64,000 nt of DNA from Maribacter ulvicola (GTDB taxonomy: Bacteria > Bacteroidota > Bacteroidia > Flavobacteriales > Flavobacteriaceae): the NCBI RefSeq assembly GCF_900155985.1, contig NZ_FTMA01000001.1:496001-560000 (forward strand), in the 5' to 3' direction. The notes under the pieces are model-generated. The model made no database searches, was not told where the DNA came from, and saw only the letters and a program-made list of their open reading frames with translations. The first letter of the stretch is position 1. Every line of letters begins with the position of its first letter. The position numbers and the translations under genes are program-made. Of the stretch, positions 48,624 through 58,343 are shown piece by piece.

Positions 48624-49723
48624 AAATAGCCCTTATAACTATTCATAGAGTGACAAATTATGGAGCAATTTTGCAAGCCTTTGCTACCAAAGTTGTATTA
48701 TCAAAATATGGTGATGTAACGACCATTGATTATAAAAATCGTTTTTTAACTAGACATATGGATTATGTTAGATTTGAACCTTCTTTTCATGGTTTAAAAA
48801 TGACTGTTCATGATATTTTAAATTTCAGATCGCGATTTAAGCTAATTAGGAAGTTCGAAAATTTTTTGTTTTCAAACATGAATTTATCAAAAACAATGGA
48901 CAAAACGGATTTAGAATCTGGAAAAGCTAATGGGTTTGATATCTATGTTTGCGGTAGTGACCAGATTTGGAATCCGCGTATTATAAGTCGTAATACGTCT
49001 ATTGATCCAATTTTTTTCTTATCATTTGTAGATAATTCGAAGACTAAGTTTTCTTATGCGTCCAGTATTGGAAATCATGAATATAGTGAAGAGGAAAATA
49101 AAATTATTACAGATTTACTTTTTAGTTTTAATAGTATTTCTACAAGGGAAAAAAATGGTGTAAATAAGTTAAATAATTTAGTAAAGGATAAAGAAATCCA
49201 CCACGTATTAGATCCAACTTTGTTATTTGATAAACAAGAATGGATGAATATCTTTTCTGTCAAGAAATCTAATATTACAGAAAAGTACATATTAGTTTAT
49301 TCTGTTCCAAGAACAGAACTTTTAAAAAAAGCTATAAAATATTATAGACAAATATTGGGTTATAAAGTTGTTTCTGTTGATAAGGTGATGTTATCTCTAC
49401 CTTTTGTGGATACTCATGTTAAAGATGCTGGACCTAAAGAGTTTATTGAGATTTTTTCCAATGCGAGTTTTGTAATTACAGATTCCTTTCACGGAACATG
49501 TTTTGCCTTAAATTTTCAAATACCTTTTGCCTGTATATATATTGAAAACAAAACGAATCGGCAAGAAAGTCTACTTGGTCAGTTACAGGTAGGCAATAGA
49601 ATTATTTATAAAGAAGAGGATTTTTCAAATTTAACCTTAAATCAAGATTTTTCTAAAATTGAGATGGAAATATCTAAACTTAGAAAAGCTTCATTAGACT
49701 ATATTGATAGAGCCTTTAACTAA
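48620..49723 (+). CDS. Polysaccharide pyruvyl transferase family protein
   Basis: Would add a ketal pyruvate from phosphoenolpyruvate to a sugar of the repeat unit. The 367 residues show the family's VTNYGAILQAFA start, YVCGSDQIWNP in the middle (about 112-122) and DSFHGTCFALNF near residue 290. It is cytosolic, and its start overlaps the nitroreductase stop. Pyruvate would make the glycan acidic. Confidence 0.9.
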   Translation: MKIALITIHRVTNYGAILQAFATKVVLSKYGDVTTIDYKNRFLTRHMDYVRFEPSFHGLKMTVHDILNFRSRFKLIRKFENFLFSNMNLSKTMDKTDLESGKANGFDIYVCGSDQIWNPRIISRNTSIDPIFFLSFVDNSKTKFSYASSIGNHEYSEEENKIITDLLFSFNSISTREKNGVNKLNNLVKDKEIHHVLDPTLLFDKQEWMNIFSVKKSNITEKYILVYSVPRTELLKKAIKYYRQILGYKVVSVDKVMLSLPFVDTHVKDAGPKEFIEIFSNASFVITDSFHGTCFALNFQIPFACIYIENKTNRQESLLGQLQVGNRIIYKEEDFSNLTLNQDFSKIEMEISKLRKASLDYIDRAFN

Positions 49724-49752
49724 TATTAAGAAGAGTAAATAATTGAAAATAA

Positions 49753-50838
49753 ATGAAAATATTCTTGGTTTCCAATATGTATCCTTCAGGCACTGATCCC
49801 GATTATGGTATTTTTGTAAAGAACTTTAAGGAAAATTTTGAATCTTTACATGGGGTAAGTTTTGTTGAAAGTGTTATTAAAGGGCGTACAAAAGGTTTGT
49901 TAAGTAAAATACTTTCTTATTCGTCTTTACTCCTATCAGTAATTAAAAATTATTTGAAAGGAAATTATGACATAATTTATATACATTTTATATCCCATAC
50001 AGCACCAGCCTTTTTTTTGCCCCTACTTTTTTGTCCAAATAAAAAACCTATTATTGTTAATGTTCATGGCGCTGACGTTATAAAATACAATAAAGGATTA
50101 TATAAGTTTTTTAATGATTTTTTATTAAAAAAGTCTTCTTTTTTAGTAGCACCATCAAATTATTTTAAACAGATATGTATAAATGAATTTCCTTTTTTAC
50201 CCAAGGATTCAATATTTGTTAATCCTTCAGGAGGGATTGATTCTTTAAAATTTTCGCCTAAATTTTTAGGTAAAAAGAATTATAAGATAGTTAATTTGGG
50301 GTTTGTATCAAGAATAGAGGAAGATAAAGGCTGGAAAGATTTTATTGATGTAATTCAATTTTTATTAAAAAAAGGCTATAAGGTTAAAGCAATAATGGCT
50401 GGTACAGGCTCTCAGGTTAACGAATTGAACAAAATAATTAAAGAAAACAATTTAAAACAAAATATTGATTATAAAGGTTTAGTTAATCATGATAAACTAG
50501 TTGAAATTTATCAAGAACTTGACTTATTTATTTTTTCTTCAAATAGAATTTCGGAAAGTTTAGGCTTAGTTGGTTTAGAGGCAATGGCTTGTGGTATACC
50601 GGTAATCGCCTACGACATGGCTGGTCCGAAAACTTATATTATTAACCAGTCTAACGGATATCTTGTTAGTCCAGGCAATTCTTCTAAAATTGCAAATAGT
50701 GTTATTAATTACTTAAACTTAAATGTTGAAGATAAATTAGAAATGCAAAGAAAGGCTATTTTAACTGCCAAAAATTTTGATAGTATTTCAGTTTCAGAAA
50801 AGTTATATGAAAAAGTAAAAAGCTCAATAGCTTCGTAA
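49753..50838 (+). CDS. Glycosyltransferase, GT4 family
   Basis: Two-Rossmann-fold (GT-B) retaining transferase of 361 residues. The N-terminal domain has NVHGADVIKYNKGL. The C-terminal domain has RIEEDKGWKDFIDVI and the E-x7-E type donor site in SESLGLVGLEAMACGIPVI. It adds one sugar to the lipid-linked repeat unit on the cytosolic side of the inner membrane. The donor cannot be told from sequence. Confidence 0.9.
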   Translation: MKIFLVSNMYPSGTDPDYGIFVKNFKENFESLHGVSFVESVIKGRTKGLLSKILSYSSLLLSVIKNYLKGNYDIIYIHFISHTAPAFFLPLLFCPNKKPIIVNVHGADVIKYNKGLYKFFNDFLLKKSSFLVAPSNYFKQICINEFPFLPKDSIFVNPSGGIDSLKFSPKFLGKKNYKIVNLGFVSRIEEDKGWKDFIDVIQFLLKKGYKVKAIMAGTGSQVNELNKIIKENNLKQNIDYKGLVNHDKLVEIYQELDLFIFSSNRISESLGLVGLEAMACGIPVIAYDMAGPKTYIINQSNGYLVSPGNSSKIANSVINYLNLNVEDKLEMQRKAILTAKNFDSISVSEKLYEKVKSSIAS

Positions 50839-50867
50839 TTAATGAATTGTTAATCAGATTATACATA

Positions 50868-52262
50868 ATGGGTTTAAAATTCAGGAAAGATGTTGTTTTA
50901 TGGAGTATAATTGCTTTTATTTTAAATTTAATAATTTTTGGTATTTTTACATTTAATTTTGCCGTAGGCCTAATAGTTTTTGGTATTGTTGGGCTAAAAA
51001 TTATTTTTTATCCTAAATTATTTTTTTCTTTTTTTATTCAAATTATTTTTTTTCAAAACTCCTTCATTGCTTTTTTTTCAGGTTATATAGAATCGACAAC
51101 ACATTTTAAAATTTTACATGGCATAAATTATGCAGTACCCGTTTTGTTAACGGTTCTAGTATTTAAAAATAACACACATTATTTTTACAAAAATTTTTAT
51201 TATAAATCTTTGGTATTACTTGTGTTGCTTTTACTGTATACATTATTTGGTGCTTATCATTTTGGCTTACTTAATAGTATTGTATATTTAAGATTATTTT
51301 CCACTCCTTTAATTTTATTTTTAGCAGGTATTTATTTTGCTAGAACTACAAATATTAAATTTATGAATAACAGTTTATTCTGTATATTTTTTATTTGTGC
51401 TTTGGTAACTTTACTTCAATTCTTATTTCCATTCTATTTGAGTTTTATATTAAATGATTTAGACTATTTTGAATTAAAAAAGAACATTTTATCATGGGAC
51501 GATTTAATGGCTTATTATAGAAGTAAGCCTCTATTCAATTTGTCTTGGATGCAGATAAAATTAGTTAGAATAGGATCTTTAATTAAGAGTTTTATTTCTT
51601 TAGGTTATTTTTTGACGATTTTAGGAATATACTTTTATTGGCCTAAGAAAAAGTTATATTTTTTTTTAATTGTAATTTTAACTTTGATATCGGTTAATTC
51701 AAAGGGGGCACTAGTTTTTGCGTTTTTTACGGTCTTCATGTATTATCTTTTATACAGAACTAATTTGTCTAATGGATTATCAATGGTTCTATACGGAATC
51801 TCTAATTTATTATTTATTTTAATTGGTTTGAATTCTCAGAATGAGCACATTCTGGGTTTTTTCCATGGTTTGAATTATTTATTTACATTAGGCAATGGTC
51901 TTGGTTTTGGAGGTAATCTTTCTAATTCTTTGGTAGCTGATTATATGGGAACTCCTTTAAAAGATTTAGGTTATTATACAAGATTTCAAAATGGTAGTGA
52001 AAGTGTATTTGGAGTTTTATTTGCAAGTCTTGGCATATTTTCAATTTACTATTTGTACTTTTTCTTTAATTTTTATAAAAGAATAAGTCAAAAATTTGGA
52101 GGATTAAATGCTAGGTTTAATGTTTTAAAAATTTTAACGATAATTCTATTTATTCAAGGTATTTACCAAGAAGAAGCTTTTTCTCCTTATGCTTTTGGTT
52201 TGGTGATGTTTTTAGTGGGGGTTAATTATAATAAAACATATGACCAGACAGAAATTATATAG
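50868..52262 (+). CDS. Polytopic membrane protein, possible Wzy polymerase
   Basis: 464 residues with about ten to twelve hydrophobic helices and little soluble sequence. I start at ATG 50868 (MGLKFRKDVV) instead of an in-frame TTG at 50847. Its place between a glycosyltransferase and an O-antigen-ligase-like gene, its very T-rich DNA and the overlap with the next gene (22 bases) fit a Wzy-type polymerase, but no diagnostic motif is seen. Wzy proteins are poorly conserved, so the role is inferred from context. Confidence 0.6.
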   Translation: MGLKFRKDVVLWSIIAFILNLIIFGIFTFNFAVGLIVFGIVGLKIIFYPKLFFSFFIQIIFFQNSFIAFFSGYIESTTHFKILHGINYAVPVLLTVLVFKNNTHYFYKNFYYKSLVLLVLLLLYTLFGAYHFGLLNSIVYLRLFSTPLILFLAGIYFARTTNIKFMNNSLFCIFFICALVTLLQFLFPFYLSFILNDLDYFELKKNILSWDDLMAYYRSKPLFNLSWMQIKLVRIGSLIKSFISLGYFLTILGIYFYWPKKKLYFFLIVILTLISVNSKGALVFAFFTVFMYYLLYRTNLSNGLSMVLYGISNLLFILIGLNSQNEHILGFFHGLNYLFTLGNGLGFGGNLSNSLVADYMGTPLKDLGYYTRFQNGSESVFGVLFASLGIFSIYYLYFFFNFYKRISQKFGGLNARFNVLKILTIILFIQGIYQEEAFSPYAFGLVMFLVGVNYNKTYDQTEII

Positions 52263-53391
52263 ATATAGTCTCAATCTATTTTCGTTTTGTTTATGTTTTG
52301 ATCCAGATTGGTCTGCTAAAGCTTTAATGTTATGTGTTTTCATTCTGATTTTGAATTATAAATCTTTCAACTTCAATTTTCCAAGTAAGTTTTTTACTTT
52401 CTTTTTTATAATAAGTATAACTTATTTGTTAGCTAATCAGTTACTTATCGGGAGTTTAGATGATTTAAGATTATTGAAGTATATTGGGCTTTTAATTTTG
52501 TTATATATTATTTGGGCTAATTATCGTGATGCAAATGAAAACATCAGTGTTTTCTATTATTTTGTGGCGGGTGTTTATATTGTGGGATTGTTGAATATAA
52601 CAATCGGAGTTTATTTCAACTTAGAGAATATACAGGGTTTATATAATTCTTGGGAAATTATACGTATTATCGATATACAAAAAATTTATTATGGTATGTA
52701 CCTTAATATGGCTTATATAATATTTTTTTTTAGTGGGAAAAGTATCAAATTACATTATAAGTTTTTGCTCTTTATTCTAATCTTAATTTTGACTATTGCG
52801 ATTTTATTTGTTGTTGGCTCGATGGCATCAAATATTGTTTTTCTACTTATTAATATTTATTTAATTATTGTATTAATAAATAAACGGCTTTTGAAAATTT
52901 TAACCCCCTTTTTCTTACTTGGTCCTATAATAGTTTTATTAATACTTCTATTGCCTAGCGCTCAAGATATATTTTCATCTATCGATGGTGAAAAATCCCG
53001 AATGCGTAACTTTAATATTAACAAAAACATTATATATGAAAATCCTTTTTTTGGTCATGGTATTGGCAATGAAAGAAGGATTATGCAAATGTCTCGCGGT
53101 GAAAAAAGTTGGGAGTTTATAAATAATTATCACGCTCACAACGAATTTTTCGAATTACTAATTGGTGGTGGAGTGTGCTTATTAATTCTTATTTATGGTT
53201 ATTTTATTTATCTCGTTCGCTTTTACAGTGAAAATACCATTAGATATTTAGCTATATGTTTTGTTGTTATTATTTTTTACTTTTCACTGATTGAATCAGT
53301 TTTATTAAGATTTCATGGGATGATATTTATAGCGTATTTCTTATCATTCTTTCTTAATAATAAATTTTTAAAAACTAATTATAACCGTTAG
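52240..53391 (+). CDS. O-antigen polymerase/ligase family membrane protein
   Basis: 383 residues with about ten or eleven membrane helices. The periplasmic-loop signature NPFFGHGIGNE followed by YHAHNEFFELLIGGG matches the Wzy_C/O-antigen ligase family, where a His and Arg act in glycan transfer. It could be the Wzy polymerase or a ligase; the upstream polytopic gene is the other candidate. Its start lies inside the end of that gene. Confidence 0.78.
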   Translation: MTRQKLYRYSLNLFSFCLCFDPDWSAKALMLCVFILILNYKSFNFNFPSKFFTFFFIISITYLLANQLLIGSLDDLRLLKYIGLLILLYIIWANYRDANENISVFYYFVAGVYIVGLLNITIGVYFNLENIQGLYNSWEIIRIIDIQKIYYGMYLNMAYIIFFFSGKSIKLHYKFLLFILILILTIAILFVVGSMASNIVFLLINIYLIIVLINKRLLKILTPFFLLGPIIVLLILLLPSAQDIFSSIDGEKSRMRNFNINKNIIYENPFFGHGIGNERRIMQMSRGEKSWEFINNYHAHNEFFELLIGGGVCLLILIYGYFIYLVRFYSENTIRYLAICFVVIIFYFSLIESVLLRFHGMIFIAYFLSFFLNNKFLKTNYNR

Positions 53392-53397
53392 TAACCA

Positions 53398-53405
53398 TAT
53401 CTTTG
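53398..53405 (+). promoter_or_regulatory. Possible internal promoter -7 box before the PssD-like gene (TATCTTTG)
   Basis: Exact TAnnTTTG match in the 28-base gap, ending 15 bases before the ATG, the same spacing seen before purD and the DUF4254 gene. It could give separate expression of the distal part of the locus. Confidence 0.35.
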
Positions 53406-53419
53406 TATAAAATTGATAG

Positions 53420-53887
53420 ATGAAAAAAGTTTTATTTATGTCCAGTTTAGGTGGGCACTTAGAACAATTGTTAGCTTTACAGCCTACAATGGATATGTAT
53501 GATTCATATATTGTGACAGAAAATAACCCATCTACCTTGAAGTTAAAAGACAAGTATAAAGAAATATATTATTTACCTTATATTTCTAGAAGTTCCTTTT
53601 TTTCATTCGTTTTTTCTTTTGTGTCAATTTTTTTAAAATCTTTAAGGTTGTTTGTTAAATTGAATCCGAATGTGATTATATCTACTGGGTCTGGTTGTGT
53701 TTTACCTATGTTTATTCTTGGTAGAATTTTCGGTAAAAAACTTATATTCATTGAAACTTTCTCTAGAATTGAAAGCAAAACTTTGACAGGTAGTTTTTGT
53801 TATTATTTAGCAGATGTATTTATTGTACAGTGGAAGGAATTAAAAAAACTATATCCTAAAGCTATTTATTTAGGCTCAATTTATTAA
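53420..53887 (+). CDS. PssD/Cps14F-like (Alg14-type) glycosyltransferase subunit
   Basis: The 155-residue protein has the N-terminal motif LFMSSLGGHLEQLLAL, a membrane helix at about 57-75 and PNVIISTGSGCVLP, as in PssD/Cps14F and eukaryotic Alg14. This subunit anchors the transferase to the membrane and binds the acceptor. It pairs with the next gene, which supplies the nucleotide-sugar-binding half. The spacing is one base. Confidence 0.9.
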   Translation: MKKVLFMSSLGGHLEQLLALQPTMDMYDSYIVTENNPSTLKLKDKYKEIYYLPYISRSSFFSFVFSFVSIFLKSLRLFVKLNPNVIISTGSGCVLPMFILGRIFGKKLIFIETFSRIESKTLTGSFCYYLADVFIVQWKELKKLYPKAIYLGSIY

Positions 53888-53888
53888 T

Positions 53889-54371
53889 ATGATATTTGTA
53901 ACATTAGGAAATCAAAACTTTTCTTTTAAACGATTGATTAAATCAATTGATAGGTTAGTAAAAACGGACGTTATAAATGAAGAGATTATTGTTCAGTGTG
54001 GATATACAATCTATGATTCGGATTCATTGAAACTGATTAGTTTTATGGATAAAGATAGTTTTATGGAAAGTATTAGTAAAGCAAGATTTATAATATCACA
54101 TGCTGGTACAGGTTCAATTATTAGTTGTTTAAAAAAGAATAAGAAAGTAATTGTTGCACCAAGAAGAAAGATTTATGGTGAACATATTGATGATCATCAA
54201 CTTGAGATTGCTAAAACTTTTGAGAACAAAAATTTAATTATAGGTTTAAAAGAAGACTTTTCCGATTTACCTGAAAAAATATTATCACTAAATACGATAA
54301 AGCTTGATCAATTTGTATCTAATAACCATAATTTTAACATTGATTTAATTAAATTAATTGATTCTATTTAA
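53889..54371 (+). CDS. PssE/Cps14G-like (Alg13-type) glycosyltransferase subunit
   Basis: The 160-residue catalytic half of a split GT28-type glycosyltransferase. It opens MIFVTLGNQNFSFKRLIKSI and carries ISHAGTGSII and HQLEIAKTFE, the donor-binding motifs. It works with the preceding PssD-like subunit on the second or third sugar of the repeat unit. The donor is not evident. Confidence 0.9.
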   Translation: MIFVTLGNQNFSFKRLIKSIDRLVKTDVINEEIIVQCGYTIYDSDSLKLISFMDKDSFMESISKARFIISHAGTGSIISCLKKNKKVIVAPRRKIYGEHIDDHQLEIAKTFENKNLIIGLKEDFSDLPEKILSLNTIKLDQFVSNNHNFNIDLIKLIDSI

Positions 54372-54373
54372 TT

Positions 54374-55726
54374 ATGCTTTTTAAGCAAGGTAGATTTTCC
54401 GGTTTCATCACACCACTATCCTATATCCTGGATTTATTGGTGATAAATTTATGTGTTAATTTCTTGCCTATAAATTTTCAAAACCCTTGGTTATTTCATT
54501 TTTACATTTCATTTACATGGGTGGTACTTTCGTTTAAGAATGATTTTTATGTAATACAGAGGTATTCTAAAGCAGTGGTGCTATTTAGAAAATTATTCAC
54601 TCAATTCGTTTTCTTTTTTTTAATCCTATATGCTTTTATTGGTTTTTTTAAACAACCATTAATGAGTAGGTTGGCGTTGGGTCAATATTTTGTCTTAGTA
54701 TTCATTGGAATAAGTTTTTTAAAGATTTTAAATTTTTTCCTTCTACATAAATATAGAGAAAGAGTAAAAGGTAATCTTAGGAATGTTGTTGTGATTGGTA
54801 GAAGTAAAAAAGCCAATCAACTTATAGAGGTTTTTAAAGAAAGAAGAGAGTTTGGATTTAACTTTATGGAGCAATTTGGTCCAAAAGATGCCGACTTTGA
54901 ATTGCTTAAATGCTTTCAGTTTATTGCTAATAATAATGTTGATGAAATCTATTGTTCGGTATCTGAATTGAAGAATGAAGAATTAACTGCATTTATAAAT
55001 TTTGCTGATAATAATTTAAAAACCCTTAAGTTTTTACCTGACAATAAAAATATTTTTTCTAAAAAATTGAAGTTTGAATATTATGATTATTTGCCAATAC
55101 TGTCGTTAAGGGATATTCCCCTACATAATTCGTTGAATGCTATTTTTAAAAGATCATTCGATATTGTTTTCTCTCTTTTTGTAATTTTTGTAATTCTTAT
55201 TTGGCTAGGACCTTTATTGGCTCTTTTAATTTCTTTGGAATCCAAAGGACCTGTGTTTTTTATTCAAAAACGTACAGGTTTTGATAATAATGAATTTCAA
55301 TGCTTTAAATTTAGATCTATGGCCGTGAACGATTTGTCAGACGATAAACAAGCCGGTAAAAATGATATGAGAGTCACAAAAATTGGTCGCTTTATTCGAA
55401 AAACTAGTATTGATGAATTGCCACAATTTTATAATGTACTTTTTGGAAATATGTCTGTAGTTGGTCCTAGACCACATATGCTGAAGCACACTGATGAGTA
55501 TGCAAATCGGGTAGATAAGTATATGCTTAGACATTTTGTTAAACCGGGCATAACGGGTTTAGCTCAGGTTAGAGGTTATAGAGGGGAGATTGAAAAAGAT
55601 AGTGATATACAGAACAGAATAAAATTTGACATCTTTTATGTAGAAAACTGGTCATTTTTTCTTGATCTTAAGATAATTGTAGAAACTGTTGTAAATGCTT
55701 TTAAAGGTGAAGAAAAAGCCTACTAG
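54374..55726 (+). CDS. Initiating sugar transferase (polyprenyl-phosphate phosphoglycosyltransferase)
   Basis: WcaJ-type enzyme of 450 residues that transfers a sugar-1-phosphate to undecaprenyl phosphate, the first step of the repeat unit. The N-terminal part has about four membrane helices and a nucleotide-fold-like stretch. The catalytic domain (about 258-450) begins [11 protein letters not shown], with [41 protein letters not shown] and [15 protein letters not shown]. All family motifs look intact. The gene is last but one in the locus, 3 bases after the PssE-like gene. Confidence 0.93.
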   Translation: MLFKQGRFSGFITPLSYILDLLVINLCVNFLPINFQNPWLFHFYISFTWVVLSFKNDFYVIQRYSKAVVLFRKLFTQFVFFFLILYAFIGFFKQPLMSRLALGQYFVLVFIGISFLKILNFFLLHKYRERVKGNLRNVVVIGRSKKANQLIEVFKERREFGFNFMEQFGPKDADFELLKCFQFIANNNVDEIYCSVSELKNEELTAFINFADNNLKTLKFLPDNKNIFSKKLKFEYYDYLPILSLRDIPLHNSLNAIFKRSFDIVFSLFVIFVILIWLGPLLALLISLESKGPVFFIQKRTGFDNNEFQCFKFRSMAVNDLSDDKQAGKNDMRVTKIGRFIRKTSIDELPQFYNVLFGNMSVVGPRPHMLKHTDEYANRVDKYMLRHFVKPGITGLAQVRGYRGEIEKDSDIQNRIKFDIFYVENWSFFLDLKIIVETVVNAFKGEEKAY

Positions 55727-55733
55727 AATTATT

Positions 55734-56711
55734 ATGAAAAAAATATTAATTACAGGTGCTGCAGGATTTTTAGGTTCTCATCTTTGTGATCGTTTTATTG
55801 CTGAAGGTTTTCATGTCATTGGTATGGACAACCTTATAACTGGGGATTTAAATAACATCGCTCATCTTTTTCCTTTAGAGAATTTTGAATTTCACCATCA
55901 CGATGTTACTAAGTTTGTTCATGTATCCGGAAAACTTGATTATATACTTCATTTTGCTTCACCGGCCAGTCCTATAGATTATTTAAAAATTCCAATAAAA
56001 ACCTTGAAAGTTGGGTCCTTGGGTACATTAAATTTGTTGGGTCTAGCTAAAGAAAAAGGAGCTAGAATTTTGGTAGCATCAACATCAGAAGTGTATGGTG
56101 ATCCATTGGTTCACCCTCAAAATGAGGAGTATTTTGGTAATGTCAACCCTATTGGTCCACGCGGAGTATATGATGAAGCTAAGCGCTTTATGGAGTCCAT
56201 TACAATGGCATATCATAGGCACCATGGGTTAGATACACGTATTGTTCGTATATTTAATACCTATGGGTCTAGAATGCGTTTAAACGACGGTAGGGTTGTC
56301 CCTGCGTTTATGGGGCAGGCATTACGTGGCGAAGATTTGACCGTTTTTGGAGATGGTTCTCAGAGTAGATCTTTCTGCTATATTGATGATCAGGTAGAAG
56401 GAATATACCGATTGCTTTTTAGCGATTATACGGATCCTATTAATATTGGTAATCCGCATGAGACTACAATTAAGGAATTTGCTGAAGAGATTATTTCATT
56501 AACCGGAACAAAGCAAAAATTGATTTATAAGCCCCTTCCTCAAGATGACCCTACACAACGCCAGCCAGATATAACCAAGGCCAAAGAAATTTTGGGATGG
56601 CAGCCAAAGGTTCATAGATCGGAAGGGTTAAAAATCGTATACGATTTTTTCAAATCGTTGTCTGCAGAGGATTTACAAAAGAAAGAGCATAGAAATTTTT
56701 CTACTAAATAA
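55734..56711 (+). CDS. uxs: UDP-glucuronate decarboxylase (UDP-xylose synthase)
   Basis: Makes UDP-xylose from UDP-glucuronate. I use ATG 55734 ([11 protein letters not shown]), 7 bases after the upstream stop; an in-frame ATG at 55695 would overlap that gene. The 325-residue SDR protein shows [43 protein letters not shown] (YxxxK) and [17 protein letters not shown], the UXS signature. There is no membrane segment. UDP-xylose may donate a sugar to the glycan or to another pathway. It ends the polysaccharide locus before purD. Confidence 0.86.
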   Translation: MKKILITGAAGFLGSHLCDRFIAEGFHVIGMDNLITGDLNNIAHLFPLENFEFHHHDVTKFVHVSGKLDYILHFASPASPIDYLKIPIKTLKVGSLGTLNLLGLAKEKGARILVASTSEVYGDPLVHPQNEEYFGNVNPIGPRGVYDEAKRFMESITMAYHRHHGLDTRIVRIFNTYGSRMRLNDGRVVPAFMGQALRGEDLTVFGDGSQSRSFCYIDDQVEGIYRLLFSDYTDPINIGNPHETTIKEFAEEIISLTGTKQKLIYKPLPQDDPTQRQPDITKAKEILGWQPKVHRSEGLKIVYDFFKSLSAEDLQKKEHRNFSTK

Positions 56712-56731
56712 TATTTTTCAAAAGCAAAACG

Positions 56732-56739
56732 TATTTTTG
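56732..56739 (+). promoter_or_regulatory. Candidate -7 box of purD (TATTTTTG)
   Basis: Exact TAnnTTTG match ending 14 bases before the purD ATG, implying a leader of about 8 bases. Confidence 0.4.
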
Positions 56740-56753
56740 CAAAAATTCAAAGA

Positions 56754-58025
56754 ATGAACATTTTAATACTAGGGTCAGGAGGTCGTGAACATACTTTTGC
56801 TTGGAAATTGGCACAAAGCGATAGATTATCAAAACTTTTTGTAGCACCCGGTAACGCGGGCACTGAACAAATAGCTACAAATGTACCAATTGGTGTAAAT
56901 GATTTTGAAGCGATAAAAAAATTAGTTTTAAAAGAGAATATTCAACTGGTTATGGTGGGACCGGAAGATCCTCTGGTTAACGGAATTCATGATTTTTTTC
57001 TTGGAGATCAGGAATTAAAAAATGTGGCTGTTATCGGTCCTGAAAAATTGGCTGCCACCCTTGAGGGTAGTAAGGAGTTTGCCAAGGAGTTTATGATGCG
57101 CCATCAAATTCCTACCGCTCAATATAAAAGTTTTACTTCAGAAACTGTTGAAGATGGATTCAGGTTCTTGGAAGAATTAAATCCACCTTTCGTTTTAAAA
57201 GCAGATGGTTTAGCGGCCGGTAAAGGGGTGGTAATCCTTAATGATCTAAATGATGCCAAGATCGAACTAAAATCAATGCTGGTAGACAAGAAGTTTGGTG
57301 CTGCGAGTACAACGGTAGTTATTGAAGAGTTCTTAGATGGTATAGAATTAAGCGTTTTTGTACTTACGGATGGTGAGAATTACAAAGTACTTCCAACGGC
57401 AAAGGACTATAAAAGAATAGGAGAAGGAGATACGGGATTAAATACAGGCGGTATGGGTGCTATTTCACCCGTTCCTTTCGCAGGAAAGGTCCTAATGGAT
57501 AAGATAGAGCAGCGAATTGTAAAACCTACCGTAGAAGGGCTTAAAAAGGATAATATGCCTTATAAGGGGTTTATCTTCATCGGACTTATAAAAGTTGGTG
57601 ATGATCCTAAGGTTATTGAATATAACGTTAGAATGGGGGATCCTGAAACCGAAGTGGTTTTACCGCGTATTCAAAACGATATGGTAGAATTATTAAAAGC
57701 TGTTGCGGATCAAAAGTTATCTGAGATTGATCTGCAATTAGACGAAAGAACGGCTACTACGGTAATGACCGTGTCAGGTGGTTATCCTGGTTCTTATGAA
57801 AAAGGGAAAGAAATTACAGGTATTGATGCTATTACTGAATCTTTAGTATTTCATGCGGGAACTACACTTAAAGATGGTAAAGTGGTTACTAATGGTGGTA
57901 GGGTAATGGCAATTACTTCTTTTGGAAGCGATTTTAAATCTGCACTATCAAAATCCTATGTTAATGTAGAAAAGCTTTCCTTTGAAGGAATGAACTATAG
58001 AAGAGACCTTGGTTTCGATCTTTAG
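56754..58025 (+). CDS. purD: Phosphoribosylamine-glycine ligase
   Basis: Second step of purine synthesis, an ATP-grasp enzyme. The 423-residue length is typical. It opens MNILILGSGGREHTFAWKL; GPEDPLVNGI lies near residue 63, the ATP-grasp motifs FVLKADGLAAGKGV and VIEEFLDGIELSV follow, and VIEYNVRMGDPETEVVLPR ends the catalytic core. It lies just after the glycan cluster but has its own promoter-like box and terminator. Confidence 0.96.
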   Translation: MNILILGSGGREHTFAWKLAQSDRLSKLFVAPGNAGTEQIATNVPIGVNDFEAIKKLVLKENIQLVMVGPEDPLVNGIHDFFLGDQELKNVAVIGPEKLAATLEGSKEFAKEFMMRHQIPTAQYKSFTSETVEDGFRFLEELNPPFVLKADGLAAGKGVVILNDLNDAKIELKSMLVDKKFGAASTTVVIEEFLDGIELSVFVLTDGENYKVLPTAKDYKRIGEGDTGLNTGGMGAISPVPFAGKVLMDKIEQRIVKPTVEGLKKDNMPYKGFIFIGLIKVGDDPKVIEYNVRMGDPETEVVLPRIQNDMVELLKAVADQKLSEIDLQLDERTATTVMTVSGGYPGSYEKGKEITGIDAITESLVFHAGTTLKDGKVVTNGGRVMAITSFGSDFKSALSKSYVNVEKLSFEGMNYRRDLGFDL

Positions 58026-58032
58026 GTACTAG

Positions 58033-58071
58033 TATTTCATCGGAATTTAATAGTTGAATTCCGATGAAATA
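58033..58071. terminator. Bidirectional terminator between purD and the DUF6341 gene
   Basis: TATTTCATCGGAATT at 58033-58047 pairs with AATTCCGATGAAATA at 58057-58071 over 15 perfect base pairs. It sits between two convergent genes and could serve both. Confidence 0.75.
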
Positions 58072-58081
58072 TCATTTTGTA

Positions 58082-58303
58082 TTATAGGTAAGTGTGAGAA
58101 GTACTTGATGTATCCTCTTCTCCCTTATCATTGTATTTTTTCAATTCAAGCATCCAGTAAACAAACGCTACTGAACCTATCAACATAAATATCCAGTTTA
58201 AGATATTTGCTAATGCCCAACTATCTGTAAAACGTAAAAAATCTAACGGGGCAAATAGAACATTTACGAACAAATCTGCGATACCTTCAAAAAATGATTT
58301 CAT
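58082..58303 (-). CDS. Small membrane protein (DUF6341-like)
   Basis: A 73-residue protein with an amphipathic start (SFFEGIADLFVNVLFAPLDF), one membrane helix at about 33-52 (ILNWIFMLIGSVAFVYWML), and a charged tail ending in Thr-Tyr-Leu. It resembles a Flavobacteriia family I recall as DUF6341, with no known function. It is divergent from the DUF6427-type gene by 40 bases and close to purD, a neighbourhood I believe is conserved in the family. Confidence 0.7.
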   Translation of the reverse strand: MKSFFEGIADLFVNVLFAPLDFLRFTDSWALANILNWIFMLIGSVAFVYWMLELKKYNDKGEEDTSSTSHTYL

Positions 58304-58323
58304 CTTATTACTATATTTACTGG

Positions 58324-58331
58324 CAAAAATA
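58324..58331 (-). promoter_or_regulatory. Candidate -7 box of the DUF6341-like gene (TATTTTTG)
   Basis: Minus-strand exact TAnnTTTG match ending 20 bases before the start codon, in a divergent 40-base spacer. Confidence 0.35.
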
Positions 58332-58343
58332 TAAAAAGCTTAG

